From: Candidatus Omnitrophota bacterium
Lineage (GTDB): Bacteria > Omnitrophota > Gorgyraeia > Duberdicusellales > 4484-171
Assembly: GCA_023227945.1 (NCBI GenBank)
Contig: JALOCC010000001.1
Location: 62,001 to 126,000 of the forward strand
Reading direction: 5' to 3'
Length of the DNA: 64,000 nucleotides
The notes below the pieces were generated by a model, which was not told where the DNA came from, made no database searches, and saw only the letters and a list, made by a program, of their open reading frames with translations. Shown piece after piece: positions 44,701 through 53,083 of this stretch. Positions within the stretch are counted from its first letter, which is position 1. Every line of letters starts with the position of its first letter. Made by a program: the position numbers and the translations under genes.

Positions 44701-45651
44701 TTATTCAACTATCTTTTTTAAAAAGGAAAAGGACGCAATTAATAATATCTTTGCATTATAAATAAATAAATTAAACAGTTGGAAACTTTTCATCAATTCT
44801 TTATTCATAAACAACCAGTAATTATAAATGTGCCTGTCCATATAACCTTCTCTTATCAAATTCATAAGCAAACCTTTTGATTGGCTTGCCGCATATTTCG
44901 ATACTGCGACATTGTAAAAATTATTGTCAGACAAAAATTTAACTAAGTTAACTAAAACGAACAGCCAATCCAAATTCCTTTTTATGATATTTTTATCGCT
45001 CAACGTTAGTGAATCTTTATGTTTTCTAATATACACAAATAAATCATTTCTTACAATGAATTTATTAGAGATAACAAAATTTCTAATATTAAAATCTATA
45101 TCCTCGAATGCGCTGACGTTTTCATTGAACAATATTCTAGTACTTTCTAAAAAGTTTTTCCGCCAAAGAACATTTTGGGTGGAAACGATCTGTTTTGATA
45201 GAACATCTACAATAAAATTCTTACTAATCAGCGGTGGGGTCATCCAACGCAAATTATTTTTTATAGAATCTTCAAAAAATGCAATTCGAGTTATGACAGA
45301 ATCAACATTATTCGATACAAAAGAAGAAACTATTTCTTCATAAAAGTTTAATTGCAAGATATCATCCGAATCAAAAAAATGAATAAAATCCCCATTAGCC
45401 TTTGACAAGCCATAGTTACGAGAAGCACTAGGGCCTTTAAGTATTCCCTCGGGTTTTTTAAATATTTTTATGCGATTATCATTATCGGCAAAAGATGAAA
45501 TAACATTCCACGTATCGTCAGTGCTATCATCGTCGACAACAATAGATTCCCAATTCCGATATGATTGATCCTGAATCGATTTTAATGTTTCCTGCACCAA
45601 AGAAGCCCTGTTGTAAACAGGCATGATTATTGATATTTTTGGATATTTCAT
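44701..45651 (-). CDS. GT2 glycosyltransferase
   Basis: A 316-residue GT-A enzyme: IIMPVYNRASLVQETL, VVDDDSTDDTWNVI and FFDSDDIL (D-x-D) in the first 115 residues. The C-terminal portion has a hydrophobic stretch at about 285-310. The gene is isolated by gaps of 269 and 32 bases; the 269-base gap (44432-44700) contains the leader of rfbF and nothing else I recognise. Confidence 0.88.
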   Translation of the reverse strand: MKYPKISIIMPVYNRASLVQETLKSIQDQSYRNWESIVVDDDSTDDTWNVISSFADNDNRIKIFKKPEGILKGPSASRNYGLSKANGDFIHFFDSDDILQLNFYEEIVSSFVSNNVDSVITRIAFFEDSIKNNLRWMTPPLISKNFIVDVLSKQIVSTQNVLWRKNFLESTRILFNENVSAFEDIDFNIRNFVISNKFIVRNDLFVYIRKHKDSLTLSDKNIIKRNLDWLFVLVNLVKFLSDNNFYNVAVSKYAASQSKGLLMNLIREGYMDRHIYNYWLFMNKELMKSFQLFNLFIYNAKILLIASFSFLKKIVE

Positions 45652-45683
45652 TTATATGGATAATTGGGTTTTGCTGGATAAAA

Positions 45684-46835
45684 TCACCTTAGCGCTTTTT
45701 GTAGAAAAAATGAAGCCTCTTGTTGTTTTATCTTCAGAATTTGGTTTACTCTGTCAAAATTTATTTCCGCCGCAAGCTTGTCGTCTGTCAGTTCATCCAT
45801 GCCGAGAATCAGCCTATCTTCCAACCCAAACATTTTGAGTAAAGAATGAAATCTCGCCATTCCGCCGATTTCATGCCCTATCGCTAAAAATGGTTTGTTA
45901 AAAATGATAGAAAAGACACACCCATGGAATGAATCAGTTACAATAAATTCGGCATCAAAAAAACCTCGAATCCAATCCGTAACGGGCGGATAGACCCTGT
46001 CTTCAAGAGGAGCTTTGGGTGATTTTGTTTTTGCATTTACAGAGAATAGTATTAACTTTTTCTTTTGAGCAATAACATTGGCTATCTCTCCCCTTGTTTC
46101 GTCCAACAAATAAACCATCATATTCCCCTTGCTCTTTGCAGTGTTTTCCTTTCTGCAAAGCTCCATATACTCTGAGGCGGATAATAGCATTGTCGGGTCA
46201 ATAAGATGGATTGCATCTACGCCTAAATACTCTTTACAAAGCCTGACACCAGAATCCTCACGAACTGATACGGCATTGAATTTCCGTAATAAATTTGCTA
46301 TTATTTTTGTCATTCTAAAGTCATATTCCCATTCATCAACCCCAAAAGAAGCTGCATAAGCAATTCTTTTTACTTTATTAGATTTTACAAAATCTAAAAA
46401 CATGGGCCTTGTCCAGAGGATACTTTTGAAGATTTCAAAAAAAGAAGGTTTATTCGGTTTTGTAAACCCCTTACGCCACACTTGATCGCTACCTACTATG
46501 TAAGCATCAAAATTATAGATATCAAGCCAATTCATGGCTTTTGCATTTTCAACCGTGGATGTAACAGGATTGATATATTTACGCACAAAACAAGCCGTAT
46601 TCTGGCAAATTACTTCCATTTCGAAATTTAACCGCGCAGTTGGCATTTTTATTCCTAATATAGATTTGGCGACTGCTCTTGCTATAGTAGGAAAACTTAG
46701 GCTCTGTCTGCTCCTATTGTTGATTATCAGCCAAGCTTCGTGCCCATATTTTTTCAAATAAGTTTGCAACGCGAATGCCTGTAGTATACCGCCATAATTA
46801 AAATATAACTCTGTAGTCAGAATGCCTATTTTCAT
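45684..46835 (-). CDS. polysaccharide pyruvyltransferase family protein
   Basis: A 383-residue PF04230-type protein. FNYGGILQAFALQTYLKKYG is the N-terminal signature, and IVTDSFHGCVFSIIFNKPFLAIG is the C-terminal one. Members add pyruvate ketals to sugars or have poorly known roles; many sit next to FrhB-like proteins in glycan clusters. One of two PF04230 genes in the window. It is followed by an open gap of 455 bases on its upstream side. Confidence 0.85.
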   Translation of the reverse strand: MKIGILTTELYFNYGGILQAFALQTYLKKYGHEAWLIINNRSRQSLSFPTIARAVAKSILGIKMPTARLNFEMEVICQNTACFVRKYINPVTSTVENAKAMNWLDIYNFDAYIVGSDQVWRKGFTKPNKPSFFEIFKSILWTRPMFLDFVKSNKVKRIAYAASFGVDEWEYDFRMTKIIANLLRKFNAVSVREDSGVRLCKEYLGVDAIHLIDPTMLLSASEYMELCRKENTAKSKGNMMVYLLDETRGEIANVIAQKKKLILFSVNAKTKSPKAPLEDRVYPPVTDWIRGFFDAEFIVTDSFHGCVFSIIFNKPFLAIGHEIGGMARFHSLLKMFGLEDRLILGMDELTDDKLAAEINFDRVNQILKIKQQEASFFLQKALR

Positions 46836-47290
46836 AACCTGTATTTGTTTGGTTTTACTGGCAACATTAGATGCAAATTATATTCAATCTGTTCCTCTAA
46901 TTCTCGCCTAATCCCAAAATACCTATCCTGGTATTAATTGAAAACATTTTCACCTTTCTTGCTGTTTATTAAAACTAGTGAGACGCCATCAATTATATCA
47001 TATTCAAACTTCTGCTTTTTAGCAATCCCTCAAAAATCTCCTATTATAATGTCTCTAAGGCGCGACATCGTTGCATATCGACAGATACCGCATGACGGGC
47101 GCAAATACATATTCATAGAAAAACCTAGAAAAAATTTATCTTATGGTATGGTATTACATATTCTCTATTGTTTTCAAAAATTAATTTGATTTTAAAGTTG
47201 CTCCATCTACTATAAAAATAGTATAAGATATTTTTCGGTTATGGTAAAGAGATAAACTATTAAGAAATAGAATGCACAGTTTATTTTATC
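46836..47290. other. 455-base gap without recognised gene
   Basis: AT-rich, with no homology I recognise. A plus-strand frame of 83 codons (46938-47189) has no ribosome site and no family-like features, so I do not call it. The region may hold the promoter of the pyruvyltransferase-family gene. Confidence 0.4.
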
Positions 47291-48133
47291 CTAAGGGGTT
47301 TTGAATAGTTTTCTTTTAATTTCTCTCAGGCAGAGTATAGCACAATAAAAATTAAAAACGAAAATTAGCTTTAAAATATATGTCAACTTTTTTGAATAAG
47401 CCAGCTCTATCTTTAACTGCTCCAACATCATTCCAAATGGATACTTAGTAGAAATTCCGTGAAGGTCATAAACGCATATATTCTGTTCAGTAAATTTAAA
47501 TTTTTCTGTTCTTAAAATTCTTACTAGAAATTCAAAATCCATTCTTAACTTATATTTTTTATCAAAAAGACCATATTTTCTAAAAAGTGTTCTATTAAAA
47601 AATGTAGCTTGATGCGCCAGCATCGCTTTTTCAAAAATAGGCATATTATTATTAAGAATCTGCTTGGGCATTCTAAATTGTTGGCTAACTGCAAATCCAG
47701 AAATTATCTTATATTCTTCATTAAGTTTCCCAATAATAGCACTAATTGTCTTCAATGTATTATCAGAAAAAAAATAATCACCGGCATTCATAAAATTTAT
47801 CCAATCTCCCGAAACTAATTTGACACCCTTATTAAACGCGTCGGCGATACCTCCGTCTGGTTCACTTATCCATCTAGTGATATATTTATTATATTTTTTT
47901 ATTATCTCTACACTTCTGTCTTTTGAACCACCATCTATTATAATGTATTCAAGGCTAGGATAATTCTGGTTTAGAACGCTCAGTATTGTCCTTTCTAAAA
48001 ACTCAGCTTGATTGTAAGATAACGTAATTATGGAAATTTTAGGCCAGGATGGGTCTTGGTTTAAGATAATCTTCTCATCAAATAAAGGCTTTGAAATGAA
48101 ATCTTTGATTTCTTGGGAAGTTGATTTTTTCAT
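47291..48133 (-). CDS. GT2 glycosyltransferase
   Basis: A 280-residue GT-A enzyme resembling WcaA/colanic-type proteins. ISIITLSYNQAEFLERTI, YIIIDGGSKDRSVEII, ISEPDGGIADAFNKG and FMNAGDYF (metal region) are visible. The YFMND-like site is unusual in having Asn-Ala-Gly-Asp. Its start overlaps the stop of the GT9 gene by four bases, so it is the partner of that gene. Confidence 0.88.
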   Translation of the reverse strand: MKKSTSQEIKDFISKPLFDEKIILNQDPSWPKISIITLSYNQAEFLERTILSVLNQNYPSLEYIIIDGGSKDRSVEIIKKYNKYITRWISEPDGGIADAFNKGVKLVSGDWINFMNAGDYFFSDNTLKTISAIIGKLNEEYKIISGFAVSQQFRMPKQILNNNMPIFEKAMLAHQATFFNRTLFRKYGLFDKKYKLRMDFEFLVRILRTEKFKFTEQNICVYDLHGISTKYPFGMMLEQLKIELAYSKKLTYILKLIFVFNFYCAILCLREIKRKLFKTP

Positions 48134-49305
48134 CTTCTAATTTTTTTTATTTCGTTTAAAACTATTTCAGCCTCTCTTAGTGCGTCGGCAACATGAATAT
48201 GGGATATACAAGGCACCGGCATATTTATTTTATTCGGATATATACATCGCCAGCTGCATCCGAAACAATCCATCTTTTTAAAAATAATTTTATTTCTGCT
48301 TAAGTTACCATAAGGGAAAAACCTCCCAAAATGCCCTCCTCCCATAATACAAATAGTTGGCGTGCCCACCGCGGCAGCAAGGTGAATAATACCTGTGTCA
48401 TTACCGATACATAAAATACTTTTTTTTAATATAGCAGCCAATGCTGTTAAGGTGGTCTTGCCAGTAATATCAATGATTGAAACGTTGGCAATAACTGCAA
48501 TCTTTTCAGCCAGGTAACGCTCGTTATTGGAACCACTTATAACTATTTCGAGATTTTTCTCTTTTCTCAACCATGCAACCACCTGGGCATACTTTTCTAA
48601 AGGCCACATTCTATTATTGGAGCTGACTCCAGGACAAATCACAATAAATAATTTATCATCTGTTAAGCCATTATCAAAAAGAAGTTTTTTTGTTTCCGTT
48701 TCGTCATCTACTGAAGGCGTAAAAGACGGTATGGCATTGTCGACTTTCGCCCCAAAAGCTTCAACAAATTCTTTATTTCTTTCAGTTTCAAGAATAATGC
48801 CCGGGATCGCTGGTATGATTTTTGTGTAATTTTTGTCGTTTTCCAGTTTTTCTTTTAGAGTAATGTTGCAGACATCACCATCAAATCCTATTTTTTCCGC
48901 AGCTTCTGAAAATCTGACTATATAATCACCGTTCGATTCTCTGGAATATGTTGGGTAGATTACTACATCAAATTCCTCTTCTTTTATCTTTTTCAAAAGC
49001 CTCCTTTTATATATCAAATCTCTGTTAAATTTTCTTCTATCAAATGCTATTAGCGCATTCATTTCATCAAACCTTTTTGCAAGCTCTAAAGCTAACCGAT
49101 TTACAAGAAGAGTTATATGGTAATTTGGATAAAGCATTCTGTAATATTTTAACATCGGTGAAAAGATAACGAAGTCTCCAATATTGTCAATGCGAACAAT
49201 GAGTAATTTTTTTATTTTTCCATCTTTTTTTTTAAAACTTTTTACCCTATATAAAGAAAACTCAACAAGCTTGCAAAGGATGGTTCTAATAATTCTTTTC
49301 AGCAT
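48130..49305 (-). CDS. GT9 glycosyltransferase (heptosyltransferase type)
   Basis: A 391-residue GT9 enzyme. LLIVRIDNIGDFVIFSPML near 33-51, VICPGVSSNNRMWPLEKYAQV near 215 and CIGNDTGIIHLAAAVGTP near 300 are diagnostic. The CFGCSWRC cluster near 355 is the usual Cys-rich end. It is a second GT9 in the window; a role in core or heteropolysaccharide assembly is probable. Confidence 0.88.
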   Translation of the reverse strand: MLKRIIRTILCKLVEFSLYRVKSFKKKDGKIKKLLIVRIDNIGDFVIFSPMLKYYRMLYPNYHITLLVNRLALELAKRFDEMNALIAFDRRKFNRDLIYKRRLLKKIKEEEFDVVIYPTYSRESNGDYIVRFSEAAEKIGFDGDVCNITLKEKLENDKNYTKIIPAIPGIILETERNKEFVEAFGAKVDNAIPSFTPSVDDETETKKLLFDNGLTDDKLFIVICPGVSSNNRMWPLEKYAQVVAWLRKEKNLEIVISGSNNERYLAEKIAVIANVSIIDITGKTTLTALAAILKKSILCIGNDTGIIHLAAAVGTPTICIMGGGHFGRFFPYGNLSRNKIIFKKMDCFGCSWRCIYPNKINMPVPCISHIHVADALREAEIVLNEIKKIRR

Positions 49306-49314
49306 AAGCTTATT

Positions 49315-50460
49315 TCATACTTTTTCTAGGGCTGCCATATAATCCTGATATGCTTGCCTTTTAGTACCTAAAATGGCTTCTTGATATTTTTTGCCTTCTT
49401 TAAGCAAATGTTCGAATTCAGCAAGAAGCTTTTTCGCGTCAACTTCTGAAACGAAAGCATGACGTAAACCAATTTCTTCGACCATTCGAATTCTGCTGTC
49501 GCTTCCAATAACAAAGGAGGGGCGGCCAAAACCTGCAATTGCGAAGGCAGCATGTACCCGATTGACCACTCCGCATTTTGCTTGTGCATAAAATCGAAGA
49601 TATTCTTTATGGTTTCGAGAAATAAAAATTTTTGCTTGGTGATCTATTTTTTTGGCATCTTGCAATTCCCTCTGGTTGTGGCAGACAAAAACACAATCAT
49701 ACTTATCTTTGATAAGATTATAAAATGTAGAGAATGTTCTTTCCCAATAGCTTATATTAATGTTTTGATCAAAATCGTAATGCCCCCCGCCTCGCATGTA
49801 GTTAAGACACACGTATCGCGGTTCCTGCGGTTCTATTCCAAAACGGGCAGAGGCAAAAATTGATGGGCAAGGTATAACGGGAGCATCTAAACCTAATGAG
49901 TTCAAAATCTTCTTTGCAAGTTTATCACGGATTGTTGTAACTTGAGCAAGATTATGTATTTCTCGAATATACGACGCACATCGGTCACAATTAACAAACT
50001 CGTATCCATCGCTGAAATATGCCTGGCAACTGCCAGCTGCAATATCTAAAAAAGGAATGTGTCTTTTAATTTTCATGTAGCGTTTAATGATTAACGGTTT
50101 ATACCATTCGTTATCGGCGCAATGGTTCGCCTGATGACACCAATAAACCGGTGCACCGCTTTGGACTAAAATATCAGCGTTTAAAATTTTATCGGTATTT
50201 CTAATGATTGGAAGGCTGTCTAAAACTTTGGACAAGTAGAGCCCACTTATTCCGGGAAGTTTATCAATTGCGCGCGTCAGACCTGATGAGTAAATCCATT
50301 CAAATTCTTTTCGAACAGTAATTGGAATATGCTTGTGAATATTAAAAACTTTTATATCGCCGAATTTTTTTTCTAAGAGATAAAGAATGCCTTCCCTGAC
50401 AAAATCGTCACCAATATTATGGTTGAGAGTTGTAATAATTGCTAAATTCTTAGCCTTCAT
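49315..50460 (-). CDS. polysaccharide pyruvyltransferase family protein
   Basis: A 381-residue PF04230-type protein. NIGDDFVREGILYLLEKKFG is the N-terminal signature (given as a motif), and VVNRVHAAFAIAGFGRPSFVIG is the C-terminal one. The linker has several Cys residues around 155-185 (CHQANHC, CQAYF, CDRCASY). Distant from the first copy at 45684. The substrate is unknown. Confidence 0.82.
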   Translation of the reverse strand: MKAKNLAIITTLNHNIGDDFVREGILYLLEKKFGDIKVFNIHKHIPITVRKEFEWIYSSGLTRAIDKLPGISGLYLSKVLDSLPIIRNTDKILNADILVQSGAPVYWCHQANHCADNEWYKPLIIKRYMKIKRHIPFLDIAAGSCQAYFSDGYEFVNCDRCASYIREIHNLAQVTTIRDKLAKKILNSLGLDAPVIPCPSIFASARFGIEPQEPRYVCLNYMRGGGHYDFDQNINISYWERTFSTFYNLIKDKYDCVFVCHNQRELQDAKKIDHQAKIFISRNHKEYLRFYAQAKCGVVNRVHAAFAIAGFGRPSFVIGSDSRIRMVEEIGLRHAFVSEVDAKKLLAEFEHLLKEGKKYQEAILGTKRQAYQDYMAALEKV

Positions 50461-50597
50461 TTCTAATTCTATAAACCACGCCGCTTCTTAAGAAATAGCA
50501 ACCGTATTTTTTCAACATTTTGATTTTAATGGTTTCTGGCGCGAGAGGCAAGCAAGGGAAAAACATCATAAAGCTCTGTACATTTTGTAGCTGAAAA

Positions 50598-51422
50598 TTA
50601 ATACGGCATCAACTCTGGTTTTTTGCATTTGTATTTTTTATAAGCCTCTATCCAAACAGGGCTCATTTTTTCTTCGGTAACTATCTTTGCGCTAGGTAAT
50701 GCCCATCCGCAAAATTTGCATAAAATCAGCATTTGGTCTTTCATAGAATCGTTAGGCGATGGCAACTTTTTTTTGCCGATATCGAGTCCAAAAACCCTGT
50801 CGATGCCGCCTCCTGGTGCGCATGGATAATAACCGTATTTTGTCAATCCGATCCCACAACTTTCCAGATGCCTACAGCCGTTTGAATAATCTAAATACCT
50901 GTATTCCTTAAAATCAATTGGTGCGTTATTAAAACTAACAAACTGCTGTTTTTGAGATAATTTATACGTATTTTTAACAATTATATCTTTTGGGACTCTG
51001 GCTAAAACATTATTGACCTCTTCTCCAAAGCCATTAGTAACAAGCTCAATGTTCGTCCGGGGAGAAAAATCATTTTTATACCTAACAAAAACATTTAATA
51101 TCTCAAGTAATTCTGGGTGTAATGTAGGTTCTCCTCCTAATATGCGAATTCGTTTCCACTTCCTATTTTGTTCTATGCTTTCTTTGATAAATTTTCTTAT
51201 TTGAGTAACAGTCATGCTATCGTCAGATGGGGCTTGGCTGCAAGACCTATCGCAATTATAACATTTTAAATTGCACTTGTAAGTGATATCGATCTCAATA
51301 AGACAGTGATCTATTTTATGTAAAGGGCCTAAGATTTTTGTTAATAATTTCCCTCTTCTTACTTTGCATAATTTTGCAATAATATTTTTTATTTTTCCAA
51401 GAGTATTTGCCATAAATATCAA
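50598..51422 (-). CDS. radical SAM protein
   Basis: A 274-residue radical SAM enzyme. C-N-L-K-C-Y-N-C near 49-56 is the SAM cluster motif, followed by ILGGEPTLHPEL. The C-terminal part has CRHLESCGIG, YYPCAPGGGIDR and CKFCGW, likely ligands for an extra iron-sulfur cluster. Small relative to SPASM proteins. Its substrate is unknown; in this cluster it may modify a sugar or a peptide. Confidence 0.8.
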   Translation of the reverse strand: MIFMANTLGKIKNIIAKLCKVRRGKLLTKILGPLHKIDHCLIEIDITYKCNLKCYNCDRSCSQAPSDDSMTVTQIRKFIKESIEQNRKWKRIRILGGEPTLHPELLEILNVFVRYKNDFSPRTNIELVTNGFGEEVNNVLARVPKDIIVKNTYKLSQKQQFVSFNNAPIDFKEYRYLDYSNGCRHLESCGIGLTKYGYYPCAPGGGIDRVFGLDIGKKKLPSPNDSMKDQMLILCKFCGWALPSAKIVTEEKMSPVWIEAYKKYKCKKPELMPY

Positions 51423-52150
51423 TAAAAAGTTCTAGTCTTGTAAGCTATGCTGTCCCTAAATCTACTAAAATTTAGTTTTGGCTGGTGAAAAGCGAAGTAA
51501 ACCGGGATCCTTCTCATAATAAGCCGAGTTAAACTTACCGTTTTCCTATGTTCTTATTATAGCTGATTTATAGCCTTTAACAAGCAAATCCGTGCTTTTT
51601 AAAGATATAATTCCTTTAAAATAATCTCCATTTTATCTAGTATTTTTTTGTTCCGTAATAACCTAACTTTTAAAAAATTAAAAGTTGGGATTTGTCTAGT
51701 TCAAAACACCGAATAAAATTATTATATTAGAGCATCTGAGTATTATCACTAGTCTATAGCCATACAAATTATATTGGAACAATATATATGATAAAATTTT
51801 TTAAACCGTCGGGGGATTGAATATACTATAATGGGATCGTGGGCCGCAGGGATACTGTCCTTCGGCTCCAAAAGCTATTACGCTAGGGTAGCCAAAACAT
51901 ATTTTTGCTTTTGATTTTACCTGCATATTACCGGTTTTTGGGATTTGGTTCGCACCCCTTCTCTCTTTTACGATTTAGGACTATCATGATGCTTAATGAC
52001 TTGGGATATAATGTTTCGGGTAGGAAGCTACACGGGCATTGCAGCCGCTGCAATCTTATTTGCTATTAATTTGTATCATAGACAAAACTCTTCTTCCAAA
52101 TAAATATTCTTACCATTCTTTTTTGATTGGTTTTTACCCTCGGATTTTTT
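51423..52150. other. 728-base intergenic region with gene relics
   Basis: No intact gene. Positions 51665-51673 and 51678-51686 form a nine-base AT-rich hairpin. Positions 52001-52055 (plus strand) are a 54-of-55 match to the minus strand at 55229-55283, a fragment of the decayed ketoacyl synthase III gene. The remainder is AT-rich and unrecognised. Confidence 0.6.
52001..52055 (+). repeat. 55-bp inverted repeat, ketoacyl synthase fragment, left copy
   Basis: The plus strand here matches the minus strand at 55229-55283 with one mismatch in 55. The partner lies in the decayed ketoacyl-ACP synthase III gene, so this copy is a moved fragment in opposite orientation. The two copies flank the aldo/keto reductase and the FrhB-like fusion gene. 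The core contains a near-palindrome (ATTGCAGC C GCTGCAAT). Confidence 0.85.
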
Positions 52151-53065
52151 CTATAATTTGCTAAAATCACAATTATCTGGATCATACCTCAACCTTAAAT
52201 TAACATCGATTGAATCTATCATAGATATTTCCGCAGAACTAAGTTCAAAATCAAAAATACAAATGTTTTCTTCCAGATGTTTAAAATTAGTAGATCGCGG
52301 AATTGGTATTATTCCATTTTGATAGTCCCACCTTAAAATAATTTGAGGAATTGATTTATTATATTTTTTAGATAGTTTTTTCAAGATATCATGGCGCACC
52401 AGTTTCTCGTGGTTACGACCTATCGGGGTGTATGCTTCCACCGCAATCCCCTTTGATATACAATAAGCAATAAGCATTTTCTGAGTCATTAATGGGTGCA
52501 CCTCAAACTGATTAACTGCTGGCACAACCGAAGCGTTTGCTAAAAGCATTTCCAAATGATGTTGATGACAATTTGCAACGCCAATGCATCTTACTAGTCC
52601 TTCCTGATAAATAGCTTCCATCTGTTTCCATGTACTGATAAACACATCTGTTACGGGCCAGTGGAACATATACAAATCCACATAATCTACCCCTAATGCT
52701 CTCATTGATTCCAACAAAGAGTTTTTTATCCTGCCCGCCCATTGTTGTTGATTGCTTACTCTTGTGGTAATAAACAAATCCTCTCTTTTTATGCCGCTTA
52801 GCTTAATGCCCCATTTAATAAACCTCTCATTTTCGTAAGCGGCAGAGGTATCAATAGCGCGGTATCCCATTTTTATTGCTTTAGCTATGGTTAGTGAAAA
52901 CTTTAAAGCAAGAAATTTATAATATACTCCATTATAAAAAGCCCGGATTAGCCGGTTAAAAAATCGCCCACCCCACTGCGGAGGTCTTTTGTCATATAAT
53001 GGATGGGCTGTTCCAAGAACAATAGGTGGTATCTCAACTCCATTATTAAGAATTATCTTTTTCAT
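52151..53065 (-). CDS. aldo/keto reductase
   Basis: A 304-residue AKR. GYRAIDTSAAYENE holds the catalytic Asp and Tyr, and LYMFHWP the His. At the position of the catalytic lysine (LFITTKV in the family) it has LFITTRV, an Arg. The C-terminal NADPH site is IPIPRSTNFKHLEENI. Arg would change catalysis, so activity is uncertain. A decayed relative with the normal Lys lies at 58777-59408. Context suggests a role in building an unusual sugar or acyl side group. Confidence 0.87.
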   Translation of the reverse strand: MKKIILNNGVEIPPIVLGTAHPLYDKRPPQWGGRFFNRLIRAFYNGVYYKFLALKFSLTIAKAIKMGYRAIDTSAAYENERFIKWGIKLSGIKREDLFITTRVSNQQQWAGRIKNSLLESMRALGVDYVDLYMFHWPVTDVFISTWKQMEAIYQEGLVRCIGVANCHQHHLEMLLANASVVPAVNQFEVHPLMTQKMLIAYCISKGIAVEAYTPIGRNHEKLVRHDILKKLSKKYNKSIPQIILRWDYQNGIIPIPRSTNFKHLEENICIFDFELSSAEISMIDSIDVNLRLRYDPDNCDFSKL

Positions 53066-53083
53066 TTATTGTGTTACTTATGA

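Noticed and set aside
46938..47189. Plus-strand frame of 83 codons in a gap
   Set aside because: No ribosome site, no recognised features, antisense to the local gene direction.
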